Below, one piece after another: positions 49,937 to 58,935 of a stretch of DNA of 64,000 nucleotides (position 1 is its first letter; the number at the start of each line of letters is the position of its first letter). The position numbers and the translations under genes are program-made. The stretch covers positions 124,001-188,000 of the forward strand of contig NZ_CP050902.1 in the NCBI RefSeq assembly GCF_012272695.1, written 5' to 3'. Origin of the DNA: Nocardioides sp. JQ2195. Lineage in GTDB: Bacteria; Actinomycetota; Actinomycetes; Propionibacteriales; Nocardioidaceae. Below the pieces are notes generated by a model. It ran no database searches, had not been told where the DNA came from, and saw only the letters and a program-made list of their open reading frames with translations.

Positions 49937-51277
49937 TCAGACTCGCTGCAGGGTGCGCCCGGGCAACCGCAGCTCCAGGCAGGCGCCGCCGTCGGGGAGG
50001 TTGCTGGCCTCGACCGAGCCGGAGTGCCGGATCGCCGTCTGCCGGACGATCGACAGTCCCAGCCCGGAGCCGGGCATCGCCCGCGACTCCGTCGAGCGAT
50101 AGAACCGGTCGAAGACGTAGGGCAGGTCCACCTCGGCGATCCCCGGCCCCTCGTCGCAGACGGTGAGCACGCCGTCGACCAGGCGCACCGTGACGGTGCC
50201 GTCCGCCGGGCTCCACTTGGCGGCGTTGTCGAGCAGGTTCATCACCGCCCGCTCCAGGGCAGCCGACTCCCCGGTCACCCACCAGTCGTGGGCCTCGACG
50301 TCGAAGTCGATGCTCGAGGCCCGGCGACGGACGCGTGAGATGGCACGGTCGAGCACCTCCTTGAGGTCGACCAGCTCGACCTGGTGTGGCGCGTGCTCGT
50401 CACGGCCGAGCTCGACCAGGTCACCGATCAGCGTGGTCATCTCCTCGATCTGGGCGCCCACGTCGTCGAGCAGCTCGGCCCGTGCCTCGGCCGGCATGCC
50501 ACCTGCCTGGTCGGCCTGCAGGAGCAGGTCGAGGTTGGTGCGCAGAGAGGTGAGCGGCGTGCGCAGCTCGTGGCCGGCGTCGCCGACCAGCTGGCGCTGG
50601 CGCTCGCGTGAGGCCTCGAGGGCGGCAAGCATCGCGTTGAACCCGGAGGACAGTCGGGCGATCTCGTCGTTGCCCTCGACCTCGATGGGGGTGAGGTCCT
50701 CGGTGCGGGCGATCTCCTCGACCACCTCGGTCAGGCGGCGGACCGGACGCAGACCGTTGCGGGCCACGCCCCATCCTGCGACGCCGGCCGCGATCACGCC
50801 GGCCGCACCGAAGAGCAGCATCACGATGCCGAGACGACCGAGCACCCGCTCCTGGGAGTCGAGCGACTGGGCGATGACCAGGGCGACACCGCGGTCGCGC
50901 GTCGGCACGGCGACGACGCGGTAGCGGGTGTCGCCAGCCTCGATCGTGCGGATCGAGTGGGACGTCGTGCCCCGCACGACCGCGAGCTCCTGGTGGCCCA
51001 GGTCGAGGGAGGGGCCACCGTCGATGGACCAGCTGCGGGACGCGGTCACGAACGCGATGCGTACGTCGGCGGCACCGAAGGCCCACGAGGGCACCTTCAT
51101 CTCCGCGGTCAGCTCCGAGAGGGTCGGGGTCTGCGCGGCGCTCTGCGCACGATCGAGCAGCGAGGCATCGAGACTGGCCTGCATCTGCATCCGCACCGTG
51201 AGGTAGGCGCCCAACGCGAGGACCGTCACGGTCAGGCCCACGGCGAAGGTGGTCAGGAGGGTGACTCGACTGGCCAA
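49937..51277 (-). CDS. Sensor histidine kinase, MprB-like
   Basis: A 446-residue membrane kinase. TM1 lies at about 5-28, an extracytoplasmic sensor of about 110 residues follows, then TM2 (LGIVMLLFGAAGVIAAGVAGWG), a HAMP domain (NGLRPVRRLTEVVEEIARTEDLTPIEVEGNDEIARLSSGFNAM), the H box GDAGHELRTPLTSL with the phospho-His near 236, and the HATPase boxes NLLDNAAKWSP, DEGPGI, and GSGLGLSIVRQTA. The order and length match MprB-type envelope-stress sensors. The TTG at 51277 is the first usual start; CTG codons upstream, next to the response regulator stop, could extend it. It is the second gene of the operon. Confidence 0.9.
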   Translation of the reverse strand: MASRVTLLTTFAVGLTVTVLALGAYLTVRMQMQASLDASLLDRAQSAAQTPTLSELTAEMKVPSWAFGAADVRIAFVTASRSWSIDGGPSLDLGHQELAVVRGTTSHSIRTIEAGDTRYRVVAVPTRDRGVALVIAQSLDSQERVLGRLGIVMLLFGAAGVIAAGVAGWGVARNGLRPVRRLTEVVEEIARTEDLTPIEVEGNDEIARLSSGFNAMLAALEASRERQRQLVGDAGHELRTPLTSLRTNLDLLLQADQAGGMPAEARAELLDDVGAQIEEMTTLIGDLVELGRDEHAPHQVELVDLKEVLDRAISRVRRRASSIDFDVEAHDWWVTGESAALERAVMNLLDNAAKWSPADGTVTVRLVDGVLTVCDEGPGIAEVDLPYVFDRFYRSTESRAMPGSGLGLSIVRQTAIRHSGSVEASNLPDGGACLELRLPGRTLQRV

Positions 51278-51321
51278 GGACCTGCGGTAGTGCCACCCCT
51301 CGGGGTTGCGGGTCAGGGAAT

Positions 51322-52026
51322 TCAGGGCGAGTCCTTCAGCACGTAGCCGACGCCGCGCACGGTGTGCAGCAGCCGGGGCTCACCCTCGGCCTCGGTCTTG
51401 CGCCGCACGTAGCCGACGTAGACCTCGAGCGAGTTGGCGGTGGTGGGGAAGTCGTAGCCCCAGACCTCCTCGAGGATGAACGACCGCTCGAGGACCCGTT
51501 TGGGTCGCCGCATGAACATCTCCAGGAGGGCGAACTCCGTGCGGGTGAGCTCGATCGAGCGCTTGCCGCGGCGCACCTCGCGACTGGCCAGGTCCAGCGT
51601 CAGGTCGGAGAAGGTCAGCGTCTCGTCGATGAACTCGTCCTGCGGCACGACTCGGCGCAGCAGCGCACGTAGCCGAGCCAGCAGCTCCTGCAGGGCGAAC
51701 GGCTTGGTGAGGTAGTCGTCGGCGCCGGCGTCGAGGCCGTCGACACGGTCGCCGACGGCGTCACGGGCGGTGAGCACCAGGATCGGCACGTCGTTGCCAG
51801 CGGTGCGCAGGGCCTTGGTGGTCTCGATGCCGTCGAGCCGCGGCATCATCACGTCCATCACCACGGCGTCGGGCTTGAGGGTGCCGATGCCGGCCAGCGC
51901 CTGGGCGCCGTCCTCGGCCATCGACACCATGAATCCGTTGAACTCCAGCGAACGGCGGAGCGACTCACGAACCGCTCGGTCGTCGTCGACGACGAGGATG
52001 TGGGGCTTGGGCGCAGTGGTGCTCAC
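51322..52026 (-). CDS. OmpR-type response regulator, MprA-like
   Basis: A 234-residue response regulator. The receiver has DDDR near the start, the phospho-acceptor Asp in [12 protein letters not shown] near residue 56, the Thr/Ser in VLTARD and the Lys in YLTKPF. The C-terminal winged helix ([80 protein letters not shown]) is of the OmpR/PhoB class. GTG 52026 is the start; the frame is open further upstream only through repeat DNA. It heads the kinase and protease operon. Its promoter must lie in a region adjoining three 56-bp tandem repeats. Confidence 0.92.
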   Translation of the reverse strand: MSTTAPKPHILVVDDDRAVRESLRRSLEFNGFMVSMAEDGAQALAGIGTLKPDAVVMDVMMPRLDGIETTKALRTAGNDVPILVLTARDAVGDRVDGLDAGADDYLTKPFALQELLARLRALLRRVVPQDEFIDETLTFSDLTLDLASREVRRGKRSIELTRTEFALLEMFMRRPKRVLERSFILEEVWGYDFPTTANSLEVYVGYVRRKTEAEGEPRLLHTVRGVGYVLKDSP

Positions 52027-52112
52027 GACACCACTGTGCCAAACCCTCCTGAATCGTGGCTGAGAATGCCCCGAGTCGCCGCGCCGCCAGTCCTCGTTGG
52101 TCGAAACCGCCC

Positions 52113-52280
52113 CGTACGTCGCCCCCGCCGGTGGTTGAGGAGCGAGGAACGAGCGTCTCGAAACCGCCCGTACGTCGCCCCCGCCGGTGGTTGAGGAGCG
52201 AGGAACGAGCGTCTCGAAACCGCCCGTACGTCGCCCCCGCCGGTGGTTGAGGAGCGAGGAACGAGCGTCTCGAAACCGCC
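52113..52280. repeat. Three perfect tandem 56-bp units containing family A repeats
   Basis: Units at 52113-52168, 52169-52224 and 52225-52280 are identical base for base; a fourth is cut after about 19 bases (to 52299). Each holds a 33-base family A core (GGTTGAGGAGCGAGGAACGA..CTCGAAACC) and a 23-base filler CCCGTACGTCGCCCCCGCCGG-type. The identical filler rules out a CRISPR array. It lies upstream of the response regulator and of the HNH gene. Confidence 0.95.
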
Positions 52281-52352
52281 CGTACGTCGCCCCCGCCGGG
52301 CCGAGTTCACACCACCGGCAGTCCACCGGGAAAGATTCTGGAAATAGTTTCT

Positions 52353-52390
52353 CCGAACCCTGTGGAGAACCCCCTTTTTCGGGGGTTCGG
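52353..52390 (+). promoter_or_regulatory. Leader with mutually exclusive hairpins upstream of the HNH gene
   Basis: Segment CCGAACCC (52353-52360) and segment GAACCCCC (52367-52374) can each pair over 8 bp with the same GGGGGTTCGG (52381-52390). The second pairing has a TTTTT-containing loop, and a third stem TCTCC/GGAGA (52350-52368) overlaps both. It ends 28 bases before the ATG. This layout could be an attenuator-like switch. Confidence 0.4.
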
Positions 52391-52418
52391 TGTCAGTGCT
52401 CGGTGATGCAATGGGGGC

Positions 52419-53840
52419 ATGTTCGAAATCGACGCAGCACTGCACCCCTACGAGGTCTGTGACCTCGGCGGCGCCGTCCTGTTCGACCTCATCTCGGACA
52501 CCCGCGACACCGAGTTCCGCACCGACCGCCGCAAGGTCAGGTTGGCCTACCAGCTCTGTGTCACCAACCCCGCCGGCCCGGACGTCGACCCCGCGACCTG
52601 GGGCGACGGACTGCCCGGCATGGCCGGAGACTTCGACGCCGTGTTGGGTGGCGAGGGCACCCCACTGGTGGCCGCGTTCGTGACCGAGGACCTCGCCGCA
52701 GCCACCAGGAAGTCCCGGGAATCTGCGAAGCAGTTCCTCGCCAACACCCTCGACCTGCACCACCGGCTGCCACGAACCCACGCCCGCTTCGAGGACCTCG
52801 AGCTGGAGCTGTGGAAAGCCTTCCGCCTCGCCGAGGAAACCCACGACCTCTCCCTGGAGGCAGCCCGGTGGATCGACAACCACCTCCACGAGGGTGGTTC
52901 GTACTCGATGGCCGCGATGGCCCGGGCCGTCAAGCACGGCATCGCGAAGTTCCACCCCGACAAGCTCGAGGACGACAACGGGCTCCCCGGCAAGGACGAC
53001 TGGGACGTCGAGGTCGACCATGACGCGGGGGCTGAGGGCACCAGCACCCTGCACGCCACCGGCGGGTCGTTGGACCTGGCAAAGTTCGAAGGCCTCGTCT
53101 GTGATGAGGCGACCACCCTGGGACGCCTCGGCGACACCGACACGTTGGGCCAACGCAAGGCCAAGGCGTTGGGTGTGATCGCCGACCGGCAAGCATCGCT
53201 GGATCTGCTGGGGATCCTCGACCAGGACCCGCCGGTCCACCCGGAGACCGGGGAGCCGGTCATCCCGCGCAAGTCCTACCTCAAGGCCCGCCTGTTCGTG
53301 CACCTGTCCCTCACGGACCTGGCCACCATGTGCGCCGCCTCCGCGACTGTGCCCGGCGACCTCGTGGAGGGCCCCGACTCAGACACCGAGCAGGGTGAGA
53401 TCGGGGTGGTGGACACGAACATGTTCGGCCCCGCCACCACCACCCTGATCGCCGGCTACCTGAAGCAGCTCGGAGCCGATGCCCGCCTCACACCGGTGAT
53501 CGACACCACCAGGCAATGGGCCATCGACGCCCACGACCCGCCGCAGTCGATGCGGGACCAGGTCACCGAACGCGACCCCCACTGCGTGCACCCCTACTGC
53601 GGCAGGTCATCGAAGACCTGCGACCTCGACCACATCGTGCCCTATGACGACACCGGACCACCGGGGCAGACGAACCCGGAGAACCTGGCCCCCCTGTGCC
53701 GCCGACACCACCTGCTCAAAACCCACGGTGGATGGCGATACCAACGCAACCGCGACGGCACCTATACCTGGACCAACCAGCACGGCCGGACCTGGTTGGT
53801 CACCCACACCGGAACAGTCGAACTCACCCAAGAACTCTGA
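52419..53840 (+). CDS. DUF222-HNH endonuclease-like protein (REP13E12 type)
   Basis: A 473-residue protein with the DUF222 helical domain in its first about 350 residues and a C-terminal HNH motif: RDPHCVHPYCGRSSKTCDLDHIVPYDDTGPPGQTNPENLAPLCRRHHLLKTHGGW (about 383-437). The His-Asn-His core and flanking cysteines are intact. Such genes are multi-copy in actinobacteria and include the REP13E12 elements of mycobacteria, where phage-like elements integrate. Their function is unknown; nuclease activity is likely. The copy is framed by repeat DNA: tandem family A units on the left, one family A copy and two family B copies on the right. ATG 52419. Confidence 0.88.
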   Translation: MFEIDAALHPYEVCDLGGAVLFDLISDTRDTEFRTDRRKVRLAYQLCVTNPAGPDVDPATWGDGLPGMAGDFDAVLGGEGTPLVAAFVTEDLAAATRKSRESAKQFLANTLDLHHRLPRTHARFEDLELELWKAFRLAEETHDLSLEAARWIDNHLHEGGSYSMAAMARAVKHGIAKFHPDKLEDDNGLPGKDDWDVEVDHDAGAEGTSTLHATGGSLDLAKFEGLVCDEATTLGRLGDTDTLGQRKAKALGVIADRQASLDLLGILDQDPPVHPETGEPVIPRKSYLKARLFVHLSLTDLATMCAASATVPGDLVEGPDSDTEQGEIGVVDTNMFGPATTTLIAGYLKQLGADARLTPVIDTTRQWAIDAHDPPQSMRDQVTERDPHCVHPYCGRSSKTCDLDHIVPYDDTGPPGQTNPENLAPLCRRHHLLKTHGGWRYQRNRDGTYTWTNQHGRTWLVTHTGTVELTQEL

Positions 53841-53847
53841 ATCGACG

Positions 53848-53886
53848 TTGGTTGAGGAGGTCGCCCAGCGACCGTCTCGAAACCAA
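53848..53886 (+). repeat. Dispersed palindromic repeat, family A, variant
   Basis: TTGGTTGAGGAGG..CGTCTCGAAACCAA with a different centre (TCGCCCAGCGA). It is located eight bases after the HNH gene's stop and may serve as its terminator. Confidence 0.8.
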
Positions 53887-54000
53887 CTCCCCGTCAGGGC
53901 ACCGACACATCAAGCACCGGCCGAACACGTAGCACCACGACAGCAGGCCCACACCGAGGACAAGAACCCGGTGACTGGGCCTACTGCCACGCCCGGTACT

Positions 54001-54042
54001 GGTCTCGACACAACCGCTCGTGCCTCGCGGTCACTCGACCAC
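54001..54042 (+). repeat. Dispersed palindromic repeat, family B
   Basis: GGTCTCGACACAACCGCTCG..TCACTCGACCACC, related in design to family A but with different arms. Confidence 0.75.
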
Positions 54043-54073
54043 CGAACATCAGACCACTGCCACGCCCGGCGCC

Positions 54074-54111
54074 GGTCTCGATACAACCACTCGTATGCGT
54101 CGTGTCGACCA
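54074..54111 (+). repeat. Dispersed palindromic repeat, family B (degenerate)
   Basis: GGTCTCGATACAACCACTCG then a decayed right half ending GTGTCGACCA. It shares the preceding GCCACGCCCGG phrase with the copy at 54001. Confidence 0.6.
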
Positions 54112-54297
54112 TGATGTCGTGGTCCTTGTGCTCGAACACGCGCTGGCAACGGGCGAGGCCGATCGGTCTGTCGCCTCGGGTGCGCTCCCGTAGCTCCAGC
54201 TCATCCGCGCGGCCCTGTGACGGCATGACGCCCCAATTCCATGGAGGGGCGGGCGTACAGACATCGGCGCGCCCGAGCGGCAAGCCGTCGAGCGGCC

Positions 54298-55148
<851 letters not shown>

Positions 55149-55152
<4 letters not shown>

Positions 55153-55652
55153 GTGCGCACCACCTCCTGCTCGAGGGCGGCAATGAGACCGTCGGCGCTG
55201 CGCTCGACCAGCTCGAGCACGGCGCTGAAGCCGTCGTCACCGCCGTAGTAGGGATCCGGGACGTCACCGTCGCCGGGGGTCGGGTCGAAGTCACGGAAGA
55301 GGCGCAGGCGGTCATCGGGAACACCGAGCGCGCGCAGGTCACGGGCGTTGTCGTGGTCCATCGCCACGACCAGGTCGTACGTCGCGGCTGACGCGGCGTC
55401 GATCTGCCGCGCCCGGTGGCTGCTCGAGTCGTGGCCGACCGCATCGAGAGTGGCCGCGGACCGGGGATCCATCGGGTTCCCGATGTGCCAGCCGGCCGTG
55501 CCGTAGCTGTCGGCCGAGACCAGAGCGTCGAGGCCTGCCTCGTGGAGTCGGTGGTTCACCACCACGTCGGCGATCGGCGATCGGCAGATGTTGCCCAAGC
55601 AGACCAGGGCGATGCGATAGGCGCCGGCGGTGCGGGGAGGGGGCAGGCTCAT
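55149..55652 (-). CDS. Low-molecular-weight protein-tyrosine-phosphatase family protein
   Basis: A 167-residue LMW-PTP. The P-loop CLGNICRSPIAD (CX5R, about 17-28) is intact, the general acid Asp is in DPYYGGDDGF near 138, and GTAGWHIGNPMDPRS and HDSSSHRARQID are typical. It could dephosphorylate tyrosine residues, or, given the coupled fructosamine-kinase gene, sugar-phosphate products of deglycation. ATG 55652 touches the stop of the holin-like gene upstream. The three genes (holin-like, phosphatase, kinase) form a tight operon on the minus strand. Confidence 0.9.
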
Positions 55653-56027
55653 TCAGTCGTCCTCGAGGATCACGGCGTTGATCAGGCTGCCGACCAAGGT
55701 GATGATCAAGGCGCCGAAGAACGCGTTCCAGAAGCCGTCGACGTGGAAGCCCACGTCGGCCTTGTCGGCGATCCAGGCAGTCAGCAGGAGCATCGCGGCG
55801 TTGATCACCAGCAGGAACAGGCCGATGGTCAGGATGATGAACGGGAACGAGAGGAACTTGACCACCGGCGCGACGAACATCGTCACGATCGTGAGGATCA
55901 GGGAGACCAGCGCCACGGGGACGAGCTTGGCCTCCCAGTCGGCTCCCTTGAAGCTGATGCCGTCGAGCATCCACGCGGCCACGGAGAGTGCGACCGCGTT
56001 GGTCAGGAGCCAGGCAACGAACTTCAC
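55653..56027 (-). CDS. Phage-holin-family (PF04020-like) membrane protein
   Basis: A 124-residue, four-helix membrane protein of the phage holin family 4 / YvlD type: FVAWLLTNAVALSVAAWMLDGISF, LVPVALVSLILTIVTMFVAPVVKFLSFPFIILTIGLFLLVINAAMLLLTAWIAD, and a C-terminal helix FGALIITLVGSLINAVI. Chromosomal members are not tied to phages; their function is unknown, with possible roles in envelope stress. ATG 56027. It is directly followed by the LMW phosphatase gene without a gap. Confidence 0.88.
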   Translation of the reverse strand: MKFVAWLLTNAVALSVAAWMLDGISFKGADWEAKLVPVALVSLILTIVTMFVAPVVKFLSFPFIILTIGLFLLVINAAMLLLTAWIADKADVGFHVDGFWNAFFGALIITLVGSLINAVILEDD

Positions 56028-56125
56028 GCGGCCAGCCTACTCAGACCGGGGTTGCCGCCTGTTCCGTGCGGGACTCGTGCGCCCGCGGCCGACAGGGGCG
56101 CACCGGAAAGTTAGCCTTCTGCCCG

Positions 56126-56713
56126 ATGAGTGATTTCGGTGGCACCGGCGCGATGCTGCTGGGCGCAGCTGCGTCGGCAGTGGTCTTCGGGCTGCTCGCC
56201 CTGGCGCTGCTCCGGCCCCTCGGCTGGGTGTCGGCCTTCTCGATGGCCGGCTTCCTCTGGGCAGTCACCGTGATCGCCCTGGTCACCCTCACCCCGTTGA
56301 CGGCGGTCGACCTGGCGATTCCGGAGGAGGCGCGCAGCACCACCTGCTCCTTCGACGTCGGGGGACCGGCCCCTGACGGCTTCTGGATCTTCCAGTCCGG
56401 GCAACGCACCCTCAACACGGTGTTGTTCATCCCGGCTGGGGCGCTGCTGGTGCTGTCCGTGGCCCGGTGGCGGGCCGGATGGGTGCTCACGCCCTTGGGC
56501 CTGGTGGGGCTCGCGGTCTACTCCGCGGTGATCGAGAAGGCCCAGCTCGAGCTGGATCGCATCGACCGGGCCTGCGACGTGACCGACATCGTCGACAACG
56601 TCACGGGTGCCGTCTTCGGGGTGGCCCTGGGGCTGGTGCTGATCGTGATCTTCCGGCCGTGGCGCCACAAGCACCGCAAGCGCCAGAGCAGGCAGCCCGG
56701 CCGCATGCCCTAG
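56126..56713 (+). CDS. VanZ-like membrane protein
   Basis: A 195-residue protein with about five membrane helices. The VanZ-type pattern is NTVLFIPAGALLVLSVAR, LGLVGLAVYSAVIEKAQLELDRIDRACDVTDIVDNVTGAVFGVALGLVL, in which the E-Q-x-x-x and D-V-x-D-x-x-x-N-x-x-G residues are the family's hallmark. VanZ proteins affect teicoplanin sensitivity in enterococci; in actinobacteria their role is unknown. ATG 56126 was chosen over the longer frame because the upstream part overlaps the divergent gene. It ends with a basic tail and lies 10 bases before the aminotransferase gene. Confidence 0.82.
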   Translation: MSDFGGTGAMLLGAAASAVVFGLLALALLRPLGWVSAFSMAGFLWAVTVIALVTLTPLTAVDLAIPEEARSTTCSFDVGGPAPDGFWIFQSGQRTLNTVLFIPAGALLVLSVARWRAGWVLTPLGLVGLAVYSAVIEKAQLELDRIDRACDVTDIVDNVTGAVFGVALGLVLIVIFRPWRHKHRKRQSRQPGRMP

Positions 56714-56723
56714 CCTGACCGGC

Positions 56724-57803
56724 ATGACCGAGCAGACCACCCCCCAGCCGCGTGCCAACGTCGGGAAGATCCCCGCCTACGTTCCCGGCAAGCCTCCCGT
56801 CCCGCGAGCAGGTCTCACGACCTACAAGCTGAGCTCGAACGAGAACCCCTACCCGCCGCTGTCCGGCGTGGTCGAGGCGGCGATGGGCGTGGTCGGCCAG
56901 ATGAACCGCTACCCCGACATGGGCTGCACCGATCTCTATGCGGCGCTCGCCGAGCACTTCGACGTACCCGTCGAGGACCTGTCCGCGGCGACCGGTTCGG
57001 TCGCGCTGATCTACCAGATCCTGCAGGCCTTCTGCGATCCCGGCGACGAGGTCGTCTACGCGTGGCGCTCGTTCGAGGCCTACCCGATCGCGGTGACCGC
57101 GGCCGCGGCCACGTCCGTGCAGGTGCCGGTCACCGCGACCGGGGAGCACGACCTCGACGCGATGGCCGAGGCGATCACCGACCGCACCAAGGTCGTCATC
57201 GTCTGCACCCCGAACAACCCCACCGGCCCGGCGGTCACCCAGACCGCGTTGCTCGGGTTCCTGGCCAAGGTGCCGTCGCACGTGCTGGTGATCCTCGACG
57301 AGGCGTACGTCGAGTTCGTCCGCATGGACGACGCCGTCGACGGGCTGGCGGTCTACCGCGAGCACGCCAACGTGGTCGTCACCCGCACCTTCTCCAAGGC
57401 CTACGGGTTGGCCAACTTCCGGGTCGGGTACGCCGTTGCGCGAGCGCCGCTGGCCGGTGCCCTCCGCGCCGTCTCGCTGCCGTTCGGGGTCTCGGGTGTC
57501 GCGCAGGCCGCAGCCATCGCGTCGTTGCAGGCCGAGGAGCACCTGCTGGCCCGGGTCGAGTCGCTGGTGGCCGAGCGCAAGCGCGTCGTCGACGGCGTCC
57601 GCGCGGCCGGGTGGGACATCCCCGACGCGCAGGGCAACTTCATCTGGTTCGCCCTCGGCGACCGGACTGCGGACTTCGCGGCCGCCGCCGACGAGGTCGG
57701 CATCGTCGTGCGTCCGTTCGCGGGCGAGGGCGCGCGGGTGTCGATCGGCGAGCCGGAGGCCAATGACCGACTCATCGACCTGGCCGGCAGCTTCCGGCGC
57801 TGA
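56724..57803 (+). CDS. Histidinol-phosphate/aromatic aminotransferase (HisC-type)
   Basis: A 359-residue PLP-dependent class I/II aminotransferase: KLSSNENPYPPLSGV (33-48), NRYPDMGCTDLYAALAEHF, CTPNNPTGPAV, LDEAYVEF, and the PLP lysine in RTFSKAYGLANFRVGYAV near 222. This fits HisC. It is far from any his gene, and in actinobacteria such lone copies are often aromatic amino-acid aminotransferases (Pat), so I leave the symbol empty. It may share a transcript with the VanZ gene, 10 bases upstream. A family B repeat follows the stop. Confidence 0.85.
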   Translation: MTEQTTPQPRANVGKIPAYVPGKPPVPRAGLTTYKLSSNENPYPPLSGVVEAAMGVVGQMNRYPDMGCTDLYAALAEHFDVPVEDLSAATGSVALIYQILQAFCDPGDEVVYAWRSFEAYPIAVTAAAATSVQVPVTATGEHDLDAMAEAITDRTKVVIVCTPNNPTGPAVTQTALLGFLAKVPSHVLVILDEAYVEFVRMDDAVDGLAVYREHANVVVTRTFSKAYGLANFRVGYAVARAPLAGALRAVSLPFGVSGVAQAAAIASLQAEEHLLARVESLVAERKRVVDGVRAAGWDIPDAQGNFIWFALGDRTADFAAAADEVGIVVRPFAGEGARVSIGEPEANDRLIDLAGSFRR

Positions 57804-57805
57804 GC

Positions 57806-57848
57806 GGTCTCGATACACCCGCTCGTTCCTCGCGGGCACTCGACCACC
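57806..57848 (+). repeat. Dispersed palindromic repeat, family B (best copy)
   Basis: GGTCTCGATACACCCGCTCG, then TTCCTCGCGGG, then CACTCGACCACC. CCCGC and GCGGG form an inner stem. It begins two bases after the aminotransferase stop. Confidence 0.8.
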
Positions 57849-57860
57849 GGGACTTCTTGC

Positions 57861-57885
57861 TGGTCCTGGCGGGCACTCGACCACC
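57861..57885 (+). repeat. Family B repeat, right half only
   Basis: TGGTCCTGGCGGGCACTCGACCACC; the 3' portion repeats GCGGGCACTCGACCACC of the copy just upstream. Confidence 0.6.
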
Positions 57886-57925
57886 ACCGACTATCGTTGA
57901 AGAGGCAACCACAGGAGGAGCAGTC

Positions 57926-58921
57926 ATGGGCGAGGACCACACCCCGACGTACGTCGCCAAGGGCGAGGAGTTCAGTCGCGACATGAACTACATCCCCGAC
58001 CGCATCCTGGCCGGTGCCTCCTCGCAGGACCCGCGTGACGACGAGTTCCCCAGCGGCAGCAAGGACAGCCCGCGCGACGTGCAGGTGTGGCCCGTGGAGC
58101 CGGGGCGCTACCGATTGGTGGCTGCCAAGGCGTGCCCGTGGGCGAACCGCGCGATCATCGTGCGCAAGCTCCTCGGCCTCGAGGACGTGATCTCACTCGG
58201 GCTCCCCGGTCCCACGCACGACAAGCGCAGCTGGACCTTCGACCTCGACCCCGGTGGCGTCGACCCGGTCCTCGGCTACGAACGGTTGCAGCAGGCCTAC
58301 TTCGCCCGCTTCCCCGACTACTCGCGTGGCATCACGGTGCCGGCGATGGTCGACGTGCCGACCAAGGCGGTGGTCACCAACGACTTCCCGCAGATCACCC
58401 ACGACCTCTTCTTCGAGTGGCGCGACCACCACCGACCCGATGCCCCCGACCTCTGGCCCGACGACCTCCGCGAGGAGATGGAGTCGGTGATGAAGCGGGT
58501 GTTCACCGAGGTGAACAACGGCGTCTACCGCTGTGGCTTCGCCGGGTCCCAGGAGACGTACGACGCGGCGTACGACCGGCTCTGGACGGCGATGGACTGG
58601 CTCGAGGATCGGCTCACCGACCGGCGCTTCCTCATGGGGGACGCGATCACGGAGGCCGACGTCCGGCTCTTCACCACGCTGGCCCGGTTCGACGCCGTCT
58701 ACCACGGACACTTCAAGTGCAACCGCAACAAGCTCGCCGAGATGCCCGCCCTGTGGGGCTACGCGCGCGACCTGTTCCAGACGCCCGGCTTCGGCGAGAC
58801 GATCGACTTCGACCAGATCAAGGCGCACTACTACGTCGTGCACACCGACGTGAATCCCTCGGGGATCATCCCGAAGGGGCCTGCGCTGGAGGCCTGGCAC
58901 TCACCGCACGGCCGGGCCTGA
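57926..58921 (+). CDS. Glutathione S-transferase-like protein (Xi class/YqjG type)
   Basis: A 331-residue thioredoxin-fold transferase like glutathionyl-hydroquinone reductases. The active-site motif is KACPWANRAII with Cys70; the C-terminal domain carries YDAAYDRLWTAMDWLEDRLTDRRFLMGDAITEADVRLFTTLARFDAVYHGHFKCN, characteristic of the Xi class. In other bacteria the enzyme reduces glutathionyl-hydroquinones. Most actinobacteria make mycothiol instead of glutathione, so the natural thiol substrate here is an open point. ATG 57926 has the strong ribosome site GGAGGAG. No operon partner; the next gene is convergent. Confidence 0.88.
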   Translation: MGEDHTPTYVAKGEEFSRDMNYIPDRILAGASSQDPRDDEFPSGSKDSPRDVQVWPVEPGRYRLVAAKACPWANRAIIVRKLLGLEDVISLGLPGPTHDKRSWTFDLDPGGVDPVLGYERLQQAYFARFPDYSRGITVPAMVDVPTKAVVTNDFPQITHDLFFEWRDHHRPDAPDLWPDDLREEMESVMKRVFTEVNNGVYRCGFAGSQETYDAAYDRLWTAMDWLEDRLTDRRFLMGDAITEADVRLFTTLARFDAVYHGHFKCNRNKLAEMPALWGYARDLFQTPGFGETIDFDQIKAHYYVVHTDVNPSGIIPKGPALEAWHSPHGRA

Positions 58922-58935
58922 GCGCCGGTCGAGGA

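Larger units (their letters stand above)
53841..54297. other. Gene-free, repeat-rich stretch of 457 bases
   Basis: No convincing gene. It contains one family A repeat, two family B repeats, and the duplicated phrase CTGCCACGCCCGG just ahead of each family B copy. The minus-strand frame from about 54226 to 54070 (MPSQGRADELELRERTRGD...) has coding-like composition and may be a remnant of a gene; it runs without stop into the repeats, so I do not call it. Confidence 0.6.

Noticed and set aside
52113-52299. CRISPR-like array of about 33-base repeats with 23-base spacers
   Set aside because: The would-be spacers are identical in every unit and no cas gene is present; it is a tandem duplication.
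55653-56027. Holin-like gene as evidence for a prophage
   Set aside because: No other phage genes nearby; chromosomal members of this holin family are common.
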